DNA of 64,000 bases, taken from the NCBI RefSeq assembly GCF_011761185.1, contig NZ_JAAOYM010000001.1, forward strand, positions 1,426,001 to 1,490,000, given 5' to 3'. Positions 17,674 through 24,696 of the stretch are shown piece by piece; position 1 is the first letter of the stretch; each line of letters starts with the position of its first letter. The position numbers and the translations under genes are program-made. The DNA comes from Saccharomonospora amisosensis (GTDB lineage: Bacteria > Actinomycetota > Actinomycetes > Mycobacteriales > Pseudonocardiaceae). The notes below the pieces were generated by a model. It saw nothing but the letters and a program-made list of their open reading frames with translations. It had not been told where the DNA came from and searched no databases.

Positions 17674-18549
17674 ATGATGACCGCCGCGACCGACCCGTCG
17701 CTGCTTGCCGACCGCGAGGCCGCGACCTACGCGCAGTGGTTCGCCTGTCTCGGCGAGCCCACGCGGGTCCGCCTGCTGCACGCCGTCGCGGTGGCCGCGG
17801 GCGGGACCACCGTCGGCGCGCTCACCGAATCGCTCGGCATCAGCCAGTCCACCTGCTCCCACCACGTCCGAAAGCTCGCCGACGTCGGTTTCCTTCGGCT
17901 GCACAAGGAAGGGACCACGACGAGGGTGACGATCAACGAGGCGTGCTGCACCGGGCTGCCGCACGCCGCCGACGTGGTGATGGGCATGCTCGCGCACCCG
18001 TGCTGCCCGCAGGACGTGCCCGCCGATGTCCAGGTGCGCGCGCTGCGACCCACCGACTGGCCCGCCGTGCGTGACATCTACGCGGAGGGCATCGCCACCG
18101 GCGTGGCCACCTTCGAGACCTCGGTGCCCAGCGCGGAGCGGCTGGACGCGGCCTGGCTGCCCGGTCACCGGTGGGTGGCCGAGATCGGCGGCGAGGTGGT
18201 GGGCTGGACCGCGCTGCGGCCGGTGTCGGAACGGGAGTGCTACGCCGGGGTCGCCGAGAGCTCGGTCTACGTCGGGGAGGCCTACCGGGGCCGGGGAGTG
18301 GGCAAGTCGCTGCTGCGCACCCAGGTGGTCGAAGCCGACCGTGCCGGGCTGTGGACGCTGCAGACCTCGGTGTTCACCGAGAACCGCGCCAGTATCGGCC
18401 TGCACCACAGCGCGGGCTACCGCACCGTCGGTGTTCGGGAACGCATCGCCGAGCGCGATGGCGTCTGGCACGACACCGTGCTGCTGGAACGCCGAGCCGA
18501 CAGCGTCAACGCCGCGTGTGCCCGAACCCCCGACTGTGAGTGCGACTAG
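17674..18549 (+). CDS. ArsR regulator fused to a GNAT acetyltransferase (ArsN-like)
   Basis: A 291-residue two-domain protein from the ATG at 17674. The first part is an ArsR winged helix (YAQWFACLGEPTRVRLLHAVAVAAGGTTVGALTESLGISQSTCSHHVRKLADVGFLRL). A linker with paired cysteines (NEACCTG and HPCCPQ) leads to a GNAT domain of the phosphinothricin/arsinothricin acetyltransferase type (VRALRPTDWPAVRDIYAEGI, VYVGEAYRGRGVGKSLL). ArsN1 proteins acetylate and detoxify arsinothricin and phosphinothricin, and ArsR-ArsN fusions are known in actinobacteria. The cysteine pairs may sense As(III) or another soft metal. The tail also ends in a Cys-rich stretch (CARTPDCECD). An operator-like palindrome overlaps the promoter. 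Confidence 0.85.
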   Translation: MMTAATDPSLLADREAATYAQWFACLGEPTRVRLLHAVAVAAGGTTVGALTESLGISQSTCSHHVRKLADVGFLRLHKEGTTTRVTINEACCTGLPHAADVVMGMLAHPCCPQDVPADVQVRALRPTDWPAVRDIYAEGIATGVATFETSVPSAERLDAAWLPGHRWVAEIGGEVVGWTALRPVSERECYAGVAESSVYVGEAYRGRGVGKSLLRTQVVEADRAGLWTLQTSVFTENRASIGLHHSAGYRTVGVRERIAERDGVWHDTVLLERRADSVNAACARTPDCECD

Positions 18550-18550
18550 C

Positions 18551-18634
18551 GCGAGTCCCCCGCTCCAGCCCGCGAGTCCCCCGCTCCAGCCCGCGAGTCC
18601 CCCGCTCCAGCCCGCGAGTTCTGCGTTGCGGCCC
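18551..18634. repeat. 21-bp intergenic tandem repeat (three perfect copies plus one degenerate)
   Basis: The 21-bp unit starting GCGAGTCCCCCGCTC is repeated exactly at 18551-18571, 18572-18592 and 18593-18613. A degenerate copy (GCGAGTTCTGCGTTGCGGCCC) follows at 18614-18634. It lies between convergent genes. Units of this GCGAGTTC/GCGAGTCC type are, from memory, scattered between genes of Amycolatopsis and relatives. There are no spacers, so it is not a CRISPR. Confidence 0.85.
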
Positions 18635-18662
18635 GCGGGTTCGGCCCGCCGCCATGGCGTGC

Positions 18663-19010
18663 TCAGTCGCGTAGCGCGTCGTCCAGTTCCTTCAACAGTC
18701 GCGCCTTCGGCCGGGCGCCGACGAGCGTACGCACTACCCGGCCCTGCCGAAACAACACCAGCGTCGGCAGGGACATCACGTGGTAGTCCCGCGCGATGAT
18801 CGGGTTCTCGTCGGTGTTGAGCTTGCGGATGGCGAGGGAATCCGGCCGCTCGCGCGCGATCTCGGCCAGCACCGGGGCGATCATGTGGCACGGCGGGCAC
18901 CACTGCGCCCAGAAGTCGACCAGAACGGGTAGGTCGTGCCGCAGCACCTCACGCTCGAACGTGTCATCGGTAACGGCGAGCACCTCGCCGGGAAGGCTTG
19001 TCGACGGCAT
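18663..19010 (-). CDS. Thioredoxin with CPPC active site
   Basis: A 115-residue single-domain thioredoxin: LPVLVDFWAQWCPPCHMIAPVLAEIARE with CPPC in place of the usual CGPC, and the cis-proline loop MSLPTLVLFRQG. A Pro in the motif tends to change redox potential, so it may serve special partners. The start is the ATG at 19010, which shares a base with the TGA of the MerR gene just upstream; an upstream GTG- or ATG-initiated form would run back into the MerR gene. The two genes form an operon under the MerR promoter. Confidence 0.92.
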   Translation of the reverse strand: MPSTSLPGEVLAVTDDTFEREVLRHDLPVLVDFWAQWCPPCHMIAPVLAEIARERPDSLAIRKLNTDENPIIARDYHVMSLPTLVLFRQGRVVRTLVGARPKARLLKELDDALRD

Positions 19011-19411
19011 CAGAAGTTCTCCACTGGGTTCAGTGCCTGCACGCGGCACGGGTCGGGTTGTCGTGACAGAGCGTCGGCCAACTTGGCGAGCAGGCTTTCC
19101 CTCGCCGTGTGCAGCTTCTCGAGGCAGGCGTCCACCTCCGCGAGTTTGCGCTGGTAGACCTCGATCGACTCGCAGCAGGAGTCGCCGGTCTCGTGGCCCG
19201 CGCGCAGGCAGGCGACGAACGGCCTGGTTTCCTCCAGGCTGAGCCCGATGGCTCGCAGCCGCTGGATCTCGGTGACCAGCCGGTAGTCGTCCTCGTCGTA
19301 CTCCCGGTAGCCGTTGGCCGCGCGCCGCGCGCCGAGTAGGCCCTGTTCCTCGTAGAACCGCAGGGCGCGGGTGGTCAGGCCCGCCTTCCTTGCCAATTCG
19401 CCGATCCGCAT
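19010..19411 (-). CDS. MerR-family regulator controlling the adjacent thioredoxin
   Basis: A 133-residue MerR protein: RIGELARKAGLTTRALRFYEEQGLLGARRAANGYREYDEDDYRLVTEIQRLRAIGLSLEE, then an effector region FVACLRAGHETGDSCCESIEVYQRK with three cysteines, followed by the dimerisation helix. The CCE cluster suggests sensing of thiol stress or metal, as in the SoxR/CueR-like branch. The start is the ATG at 19411, placed where a MerR-type promoter would give a leaderless mRNA. It overlaps the thioredoxin start by one base. Confidence 0.9.
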   Translation of the reverse strand: MRIGELARKAGLTTRALRFYEEQGLLGARRAANGYREYDEDDYRLVTEIQRLRAIGLSLEETRPFVACLRAGHETGDSCCESIEVYQRKLAEVDACLEKLHTARESLLAKLADALSRQPDPCRVQALNPVENF

Positions 19412-19418
19412 GCGAGCG

Positions 19419-19449
19419 AGCGTAAACCTTGCCGTTGACGGCAACGCAA
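19419..19449 (-). promoter_or_regulatory. MerR-type promoter with 19-bp spacer and dyad
   Basis: Reading the minus strand, TTGCGT (19449-19444) and TACGCT (19424-19419) are separated by exactly 19 bp. The perfect dyad TTGCCGT-CA-ACGGCAA (19429-19444) fills the spacer. Long spacers with a central dyad are the hallmark of MerR-activated promoters. The expected transcription start is within a few bases of the MerR ATG at 19411, so the mRNA is probably leaderless. Confidence 0.75.
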
Positions 19450-19468
19450 AACTCCCGCGGGCGCCAGC

Positions 19469-20389
19469 TCAGCGGCTCAGCAGCGTCTCCCGCTCCATAT
19501 GCGACAGCTTCTCGGGATTGCGCACGGTGTACAGCCCGGTGATGCGGCCGTCGTCGATGCGCAGAGCCACAACGCTGTCGAGTTCGCCGTCCAGCTTCAG
19601 GATCAGCGCAGGGTAGCCGTTGACCTGCACCGGCCGCATTGACGCCTCGGTGATCCGGCGGAGCCCGGCGGCGAGCAGGCGCGCCACCTTGTCGGCACCC
19701 ACGACGGGGCGCGGCACCGCCTGTTTGATTCCGCCGCCGTCGCCGAGGAGCACGACGTCGGGGGCGAGGAGGTCGAGCAGATTCCGCAGGTCGCCGGTCT
19801 CGACGGCTCGCTGGAACGCTTCCAGCGCCCTGCGGACATCCTCAGGAGAAGCCACTCCTCGTGGGCGGCGCGCGGCGACGTGCTCCCGCGCCCGGTGGGC
19901 GATCTGCCGTACGGCGGCGGGGCTCTTGTCGACGGCTTCGGCGATCTCGCCGTAGTCGAAGGCGAACACCTCACGCAGCACGAACACCGCTCGTTCGGTC
20001 GGCGTCAGTGTCTCCAGCACCAGCAGCATCGCCATCGAGACGCTGTCGGCCAACTCGATGTCCTCGGCTACGTCCGGCGCGGTGAGCAGCGGCGCGGGCA
20101 ACCACTGGCCGACGTAGGACTCCTTGCGTCTGCGAAGGGTGCGCAACCGGTTGAGCGCCTGCCGGGTGGTGATCCGGACGAGATACGCACGCTCGTCTCG
20201 CACCGTGTCGAGATCGACGCTCGCCCAACGCAGCCAGGTTTCCTGGAGGACATCCTCCGCGTCGGCCGCCAGGCCGAGCATCTCGTAGGCGACGGTGAAC
20301 AGCAGGTTGCGGTGGGCGAGAAAGGTCTCGGTGGCCCGGTCCGGGCGTCCGCCGCGATCGCCGGGCGTGGTCCGCGGTGTGCCAACCAT
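19469..20389 (-). CDS. sigJ: ECF41-type RNA polymerase sigma factor SigJ
   Basis: A 306-residue ECF sigma factor: sigma-2 region (FLAHRNLLFTVAYEMLGLAADAEDVLQETWLRW), sigma-4 region (LTPTERAVFVLREVFAFDYGEIAEAVDKSPAAVRQIAHRARE), then a SnoaL-like C-terminal extension of about 120 residues. ECF41 hallmarks are close to consensus: WLPAP at 96-100 (consensus WLPEP) and DGGG at 217-220. In ECF41 proteins the extension acts as a built-in anti-sigma-like switch and the partner gene is a carboxymuconolactone decarboxylase-type protein. Such a gene lies divergently at 20565. Candidate ECF41 promoters are present on both strands between them. No separate anti-sigma gene is adjacent. Confidence 0.93.
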   Translation of the reverse strand: MVGTPRTTPGDRGGRPDRATETFLAHRNLLFTVAYEMLGLAADAEDVLQETWLRWASVDLDTVRDERAYLVRITTRQALNRLRTLRRRKESYVGQWLPAPLLTAPDVAEDIELADSVSMAMLLVLETLTPTERAVFVLREVFAFDYGEIAEAVDKSPAAVRQIAHRAREHVAARRPRGVASPEDVRRALEAFQRAVETGDLRNLLDLLAPDVVLLGDGGGIKQAVPRPVVGADKVARLLAAGLRRITEASMRPVQVNGYPALILKLDGELDSVVALRIDDGRITGLYTVRNPEKLSHMERETLLSR

Positions 20390-20426
20390 GGCGGCTCCTG
20401 TTCGAATCCGACTGTGTCACCGATCA

Positions 20427-20453
20427 GACACCGGACCACGCACCGTTGTGACA
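20427..20453 (-). promoter_or_regulatory. Candidate ECF41 promoter for sigJ
   Basis: On the minus strand, TGTCACA (20453-20447) is followed after 16 bases by TGTC (20430-20427). The published ECF41 consensus is TGTCACA-n16-CGTC, so only the first -10 base differs. It lies about 38 bases before the sigJ start and suggests autoregulation. Confidence 0.6.
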
Positions 20454-20498
20454 TCGAGACCGTAGCCGGGCTGGGTGTCGTGCGTCATCACGCCGCAC

Positions 20499-20525
20499 TG
20501 TCACAGGGAGTGGGCGAGCGGCATC
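20499..20525 (+). promoter_or_regulatory. Candidate ECF41 promoter for the AhpD-like gene
   Basis: TGTCACA (20499-20505) and CATC (20522-20525) are separated by 16 bases, one mismatch from the ECF41 consensus TGTCACA-n16-CGTC. It lies 40 bases before the ATG at 20565. With the site for sigJ on the other strand, both divergent genes look SigJ-dependent. Confidence 0.6.
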
Positions 20526-20564
20526 TGGTGTTCGTCACATACCACCGAAGTGGAGGACGACATC

Positions 20565-21059
20565 ATGGAACCCCGGATCAATCTGATGGCGAACGAGACC
20601 GCGAGCAGGTTCGGCAAGCGGTTCGCCGCCGCGGGCCAGGTGGTCGAGCAGTCGCTGCCGAAAAGCTTGCAGGAGCTGGTGTCGCTGCGCACCAGCCAGA
20701 TCAACGGCTGCGCGTTCTGCGTCGACATGCACACCAAGGAGGCCGCACACGCGGGGGAAACCGCGATCAGGCTCAATCTGGTCGCCGCCTGGCGGGAGGC
20801 CACGGTGTTCACCGACGCCGAGCGCGCCGCGCTGGCGCTCACCGAGGAGGCCACCCGGCTGGCCGACGGCCACCACGGCGTGTCGGACGAGACCTGGGCG
20901 CAGGCGCGCGAGCACTACGACGAGGATCGGATCGCAGCGCTGGTCTGCCTCATCGCACTCGTCAACGCGGCCAACCGGCTCAATGTCAGCGTGCGCAACC
21001 CGGCAGGGTCCTACGAGCCCGGCATGCTGGCCGCCATGCAGGACAGCCTTCAGCACTGA
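20565..21059 (+). CDS. Carboxymuconolactone decarboxylase / AhpD-like protein (SigJ partner)
   Basis: A 164-residue AhpD-fold protein with CAFCVDMHTKEA (CxxC plus His) after SLRTSQINGC and the standard WREATVFTDAERAALALTEEAT helix. It resembles the paralogue at 2525. It is probably a thiol-dependent peroxidase or redox relay; the partner is unknown. The ATG at 20565 follows TGGAGG. It is divergent from sigJ and preceded by a near-consensus ECF41 promoter, the standard genomic partnership of ECF41 factors. Confidence 0.9.
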   Translation: MEPRINLMANETASRFGKRFAAAGQVVEQSLPKSLQELVSLRTSQINGCAFCVDMHTKEAAHAGETAIRLNLVAAWREATVFTDAERAALALTEEATRLADGHHGVSDETWAQAREHYDEDRIAALVCLIALVNAANRLNVSVRNPAGSYEPGMLAAMQDSLQH

Positions 21060-21068
21060 GCGGCTGCC

Positions 21069-21117
21069 GGACCACCTGCCCGGCCTGGGGATCGCCGGGC
21101 CGGGCAGGCGTGGGTCC
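21069..21117. terminator. Long hairpin between convergent genes
   Basis: GGACCACCTGCCCGGCC (21069-21085) pairs with 21098-21117 (GGCCGGGCAGGCGTGGGTCC), with a small internal bulge. It lies between the AhpD-like gene and the convergent MerR gene. Confidence 0.75.
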
Positions 21118-21121
21118 GCCC

Positions 21122-21820
21122 CTACTGCCGCTGCCCGAGCATGGTGAGGTAGGCATCGAGCTGGGCCGCTCCCGCGAGCAGGGCGCGGCTGCGCGTGGTC
21201 AGCCGGTCCTGCCAGGAGTCGAGGAAGGCGTTCAACGCTTCCGCCCCGCCCGCCTCGCGCAGCGAATCCAGGAACCGCGCGACCTGGTGCAGCGGGTAGC
21301 CGCCTCGGCGTAGCTGCCGTGCGATCTCGGCGTCGCGCACGCACTCCGGGTCGTATCGGCGGTAACCCGTCGTCCGGTCTCGTTCGGGGCGCAGGATGCC
21401 ATGGGCCTCCCAGGTGCGCAGCGTCGCGGGGTGCACACCGAGGCGGCGTGCGAGTTGCCCTACCGTCAGTGGTCCGCCGCGAACGGCGGTGGGTGTCGTG
21501 GTGGACAGGCTGCTCAGCGAGGCCGCGACCTCGGTGCGGGTGTCCCGTTCGGCTCGCAGCCGGCCATGTGTGGCGTCGATGAGCCGGTAGGCGGACTCGG
21601 TGTCGCCGCGGTTGGTCGCGCGCATGATCTCCAGTGCCCGTTGATGCCCGTGGCCGCCTCGAAGCGCGAGGAAGGCGCGCAGGGCCTGTGCGTGCAGGGG
21701 TGTGTAGCGCCGGTGGCCGGCTTGGCTACGCCGCGTCGGAGGGAAGACGCCCGCGTCTTCGTAGTTGCGGATCGCCTGCGAGGACAATCGGTGTTCCCGG
21801 GCGAGATCGATGGGTCGCAC
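21122..21820 (-). CDS. MerR regulator with two DNA-binding domains (TioE-like)
   Basis: A 232-residue protein with two MerR-type helix-turn-helix modules in tandem. The first is RPIDLAREHRLSSQAIRNYEDAGVFPPTRRSQAGHRRY; the second, at about 118-160, is LTVGQLARRLGVHPATLRTWEAHGILRPERDRTTGYRRY. A helical tail ends the protein. This doubled layout matches the TioE family found in antibiotic clusters and elsewhere in actinomycetes. The start is GTG at 21820 after an exact GGAGGT; an ATG at 21856 would add 12 residues and bypass that site. It is divergent from an erythromycin-esterase-like gene, the likely target. An ACCTC/GAGGT dyad covers its own ribosome binding site. Confidence 0.87.
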   Translation of the reverse strand: MRPIDLAREHRLSSQAIRNYEDAGVFPPTRRSQAGHRRYTPLHAQALRAFLALRGGHGHQRALEIMRATNRGDTESAYRLIDATHGRLRAERDTRTEVAASLSSLSTTTPTAVRGGPLTVGQLARRLGVHPATLRTWEAHGILRPERDRTTGYRRYDPECVRDAEIARQLRRGGYPLHQVARFLDSLREAGGAEALNAFLDSWQDRLTTRSRALLAGAAQLDAYLTMLGQRQ

Positions 21821-21824
21821 CTGT

Positions 21825-21839
21825 ACCTCCGATTGAGGT
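21825..21839. promoter_or_regulatory. Dyad covering the merR ribosome binding site
   Basis: ACCTC (21825-21829) and GAGGT (21835-21839) form an inverted repeat with a 5-base centre, a common MerR half-site pattern. It contains the Shine-Dalgarno of the TioE-like gene and may serve both divergent genes. A second dyad, CTACC (21846-21850) with GGTAG (21859-21863), lies next to it. Confidence 0.4.
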
Positions 21840-21934
21840 TCCAAGCTACCAAACACCAGGTAGTCGCTGGCGAAGTTTCACTCGATTCTTCAACGATACT
21901 GTCGAGGGCGATCGGTTTTCGGAAAGGATCGCCC

Positions 21935-23152
21935 ATGTCCACTGCCACGTCACTGCGCGGCCTCGGCCGCCAACTCGACGATGCCGCGAGCCTCGGCCGT
22001 GCCATCGACGAGCTGCTCGCCACGCGAACGCAACCGCCTGCCCTGCTTGGCCTCGGCGAGCCGACACACGGAATCGCGGCGTTTCCGTTGCTGCGAAACG
22101 AACTTCTCGAACACCTCGTCGAGCGCGGGTACCGGTCGATCGTGCTGGAGACCGACAGCTTCGCCGCGTCCGTCGTGGACGACTACGTGGCCGGGGGGAC
22201 CGCGGAGATCGGCACGGTGCTCGCCACCGGGTTCAGTCACGGGTTCGGCAACGTGCCGGGCAACCGCGAACTCGTCGAGTGGCTCCAGGCGTACAACGCC
22301 GGCCGTGCGCCGCGGGACCGGGTTCGCTTCCACGGTTTCGACGCGCCGATGGAGTTCTCCGCCGCGCCGAGCCCGCGGCGCGCACTGTCCACAGTGAACG
22401 ACTATCTACCCGCAGTGCTGCGGGTAGGGTCGGCCCGTGACCTCGACGCGCTGCTCGGCGACGAGACGGAGTGGACCAACGAGGCGGCCATGTTCGACCC
22501 TGCGGCGTCCATCGGCGACTCCGACCGTGCTCGCGCGCTGCGTATCGTCGCCGACGACCTCGCGAGCGCGCTGCGCCGCGCTGCACCCAGCCTGCGTCCC
22601 GCAGACCCCACCGGCTACGACAACGCCCTCGCGCACGCGCGCACCGCGCAGGGCCTGCTGCGCTATCACGCGGCCATGGCCACTCCCGCACCCGACCGCA
22701 TCGCGACCCTGCTCAGCCTGCGCGCGGAGCTGATGGCGGACAACCTGCTCGCGATCCTCGCGCGGGAGCGGCGACGCGGGCCGAGCCTGGTGTTCGCGCA
22801 CAACGTGCACCTGCAGCGTGCGCGGTCACGCATGCCGGTCGGAGCGGAAGAGGTGAGCTGGGGGAGCGCGGGCGCGCTGGTGGCTCTCATCCTCGGCGAG
22901 GGCTACGTGTTCGTGGCGACCGACGCCAACCCGCACAGCGATCCGGGCACCCTGCAGGGCGCGCTGGCCGAGGCGACCACCCGCCGTGCCCTGTTCCCGG
23001 CGCGGGCCCTGCGCGCGGCGTTGCCATCGGATATCGGCGCGGGCAAGGAGGTCGTGCGCGGCCACATCCCGCTCAGCCCGGCGGACCTGGAGTGCGCCGA
23101 CGCCGTCATCTTCGTCGCCGACACCGACGGGAAACGGCAGCAGTACTGGTAG
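21935..23152 (+). CDS. Erythromycin esterase family protein
   Basis: A 405-residue Ere-superfamily hydrolase. It has the N-terminal catalytic segment LLGLGEPTHGIAAFPLLRNELLEHLVERGY (GExxHG), then SIVLETDSF, RVRFHGFDAPMEF and the second histidine segment FAHNVHLQR. Ere enzymes open the macrolactone of macrolides, but most relatives have other, unknown ester or succinoglycan-related substrates, so resistance cannot be assumed. The ATG at 21935 follows GGAAAGGA. It is divergent from the doubled MerR regulator, so inducible expression is likely. Confidence 0.88.
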   Translation: MSTATSLRGLGRQLDDAASLGRAIDELLATRTQPPALLGLGEPTHGIAAFPLLRNELLEHLVERGYRSIVLETDSFAASVVDDYVAGGTAEIGTVLATGFSHGFGNVPGNRELVEWLQAYNAGRAPRDRVRFHGFDAPMEFSAAPSPRRALSTVNDYLPAVLRVGSARDLDALLGDETEWTNEAAMFDPAASIGDSDRARALRIVADDLASALRRAAPSLRPADPTGYDNALAHARTAQGLLRYHAAMATPAPDRIATLLSLRAELMADNLLAILARERRRGPSLVFAHNVHLQRARSRMPVGAEEVSWGSAGALVALILGEGYVFVATDANPHSDPGTLQGALAEATTRRALFPARALRAALPSDIGAGKEVVRGHIPLSPADLECADAVIFVADTDGKRQQYW

Positions 23153-23181
23153 CGGTCGGCTGGGCGCCGCGACGATCCGGC

Positions 23182-23211
23182 TTGACATGAAACCAAAAGG
23201 TTTCCTATTGT
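23182..23211 (+). promoter_or_regulatory. ArsR-type operator between -35 and -10, leaderless promoter
   Basis: TTGACA (23182-23187) and TATTGT (23206-23211) are spaced by 18 bp, and the perfect dyad GAAACC-AAAA-GGTTTC (23189-23204) fills the spacer. Transcription should begin at about 23218, which makes GTG 23219 a leaderless start. Bound ArsR regulator would block RNA polymerase, giving autorepression of the downstream three genes. Confidence 0.75.
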
Positions 23212-23218
23212 GGGCCGT

Positions 23219-23980
23219 GTGGAACAGGTCTTCAAGGCGTTGGCGGATTCCACCCGCCGGGAACTACTCGACGAGCTGTTCCGCCGCGACGGGCAGTCGC
23301 TAAACGCGTTGGCGAGCCGGTTCGCGATGACGAGGGTCGCCGTGGCCAAGCACCTTCGCGTGCTCGAGGAAGCCGGGCTGGTCGTGTCGGACCGGCGGGG
23401 CAGGCAGAAGTTGCACTTCCTGAACCCCGTGCCGATCCGGCTGGTCCACGACCGCTGGGTCAGCAAATACACCGAGACGTGGGCCGAGGGCCTCGTCGAT
23501 CTGAAGCGGCAGCTGGAGGCACCCGTGGAGAAGATGTTCGAGATCTTCATCCGTACCACACCGCAACGGCTATGGCAGGCGATCACCGATCCGGATACGC
23601 GGGCGCGGTTCCAGTTCGGCGCGCGCGTGGAATCGGACTGGACTACAGGCTCCGCCTACCTGGTCAGCCACGAAGGGGCAGGCGGGTTGATCGAGGGGGA
23701 GAACCTGGAGGTCGACCCGCCCCGGCGGCTCGTGCAGAGCTACCACGCCATCTGGGACGACGACATCTCAGCTCAGGGAACCAGCCGGGTGACCTGGGAG
23801 ATCGAGCAGGTCGGCGACAGCTGCCGACTTGTCGTCCGGCACGACCAACTCCCCGCCGACGCCGACGAGCACCTGTACGGGGGTTGGCCGATGATCCTGT
23901 CCGGTCTCAAGACCTGGCTGGAGACCGGCACGGAACTCACCACACCCGGCTCACTGATGTACGGAGGCGAATCAGCATGA
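23219..23980 (+). CDS. ArsR regulator fused to an SRPBCC (AHSA1-like) domain
   Basis: A 253-residue fusion. The N-terminal ArsR winged helix is [55 protein letters not shown]. The C-terminal SRPBCC ligand-binding fold (about 105-250) is [28 protein letters not shown] with YHAIWDD and [14 protein letters not shown]. These fusions probably sense a hydrophobic ligand with the SRPBCC pocket. GTG 23219 is preferred over GTG 23210 because the latter lies inside the -10 element. The gene overlaps a DUF1905 gene by 4 bp and a VOC gene follows, forming one operon. Confidence 0.88.
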   Translation: MEQVFKALADSTRRELLDELFRRDGQSLNALASRFAMTRVAVAKHLRVLEEAGLVVSDRRGRQKLHFLNPVPIRLVHDRWVSKYTETWAEGLVDLKRQLEAPVEKMFEIFIRTTPQRLWQAITDPDTRARFQFGARVESDWTTGSAYLVSHEGAGGLIEGENLEVDPPRRLVQSYHAIWDDDISAQGTSRVTWEIEQVGDSCRLVVRHDQLPADADEHLYGGWPMILSGLKTWLETGTELTTPGSLMYGGESA

Positions 23981-24279
23981 CCGCACGACACGCCAGCCTC
24001 TACGGGAGGCTGGACAAGACATTCACAGCGACCCTGCGCAAGAGCCCGAAGCCGGGCGGCTGGACCTACGTCGTGATGCCCGACTCGGCCGAGTTCTTCG
24101 GAACGCGCGGCCTGGTGAAGGTTCGGGGCCGCGTCGAGGACGAGCCGTTCGTCGGCTCTTTCATGGCTCTCGGCGACGGCACTCACAAGCTCGCGTTCGC
24201 CGCCGACACCCGCGCCCGCATCGGCAAGCAGGCGGGCGACACCGTCACCGTCACCCTCGACGAGCGGATCGCGCGATGA
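23977..24279 (+). CDS. DUF1905 domain protein
   Basis: A 100-residue protein: [60 protein letters not shown] and [19 protein letters not shown]. This is the full DUF1905 pattern, a small beta-barrel of unknown function often encoded with SRPBCC or YdeI-type proteins. It overlaps both neighbours by 4 bp (ATGA), so it is translated as the middle gene of the ArsR-SRPBCC operon. Confidence 0.88.
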   Translation: MTARHASLYGRLDKTFTATLRKSPKPGGWTYVVMPDSAEFFGTRGLVKVRGRVEDEPFVGSFMALGDGTHKLAFAADTRARIGKQAGDTVTVTLDERIAR

Positions 24280-24674
24280 CAACGCAGGCGAACGCGATCA
24301 CGGGAATCCGAGCCGTCAGCGTGCCCGTCACCGACCAGGAGCAGGCGTTGCGGTTCTACGTCGACACGCTCGGTTTCACCGTGCTGCGCGACGGGCCGAT
24401 CCCGACCGGGCGCTGGATCGAACTCGCGCCCGGCAGCGACGATGTCGTCGTCACGCTGGACCACGCCACCGGTGACGTCAGCCGTGGCGCGATCATGATC
24501 AGGTTCACCACCGACGACGCGGCGGCGGCGCACACCACCCTCACTGAGGCCGGTGTCGACACCGACGAGATCCTCAACTGGCCAGGCGTGCCGCCGATGT
24601 TCGCCTTCCGCGACCCCGACGGCAACGCCTTCTCCATCACCGAGACCATCACCGAGGCCATCACCGAGACCTGA
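24276..24674 (+). CDS. VOC (glyoxalase/bleomycin-resistance) family protein
   Basis: A 132-residue vicinal-oxygen-chelate protein: [32 protein letters not shown], then [16 protein letters not shown] and [18 protein letters not shown]. It is a small lyase, dioxygenase or binding-protein fold; no substrate can be assigned. The tail has a short repeat, TITEAITET, from duplicated ATCACCGAG codons. It is the last gene of the operon and overlaps DUF1905 by 4 bp. Confidence 0.87.
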   Translation: MTTQANAITGIRAVSVPVTDQEQALRFYVDTLGFTVLRDGPIPTGRWIELAPGSDDVVVTLDHATGDVSRGAIMIRFTTDDAAAAHTTLTEAGVDTDEILNWPGVPPMFAFRDPDGNAFSITETITEAITET

Positions 24675-24696
24675 GCCATCGGCTGCGGCCGGTTGC

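Noticed and set aside
18551-18634. CRISPR array
   Set aside because: The repeats are directly joined with no spacers, and no cas genes are present.
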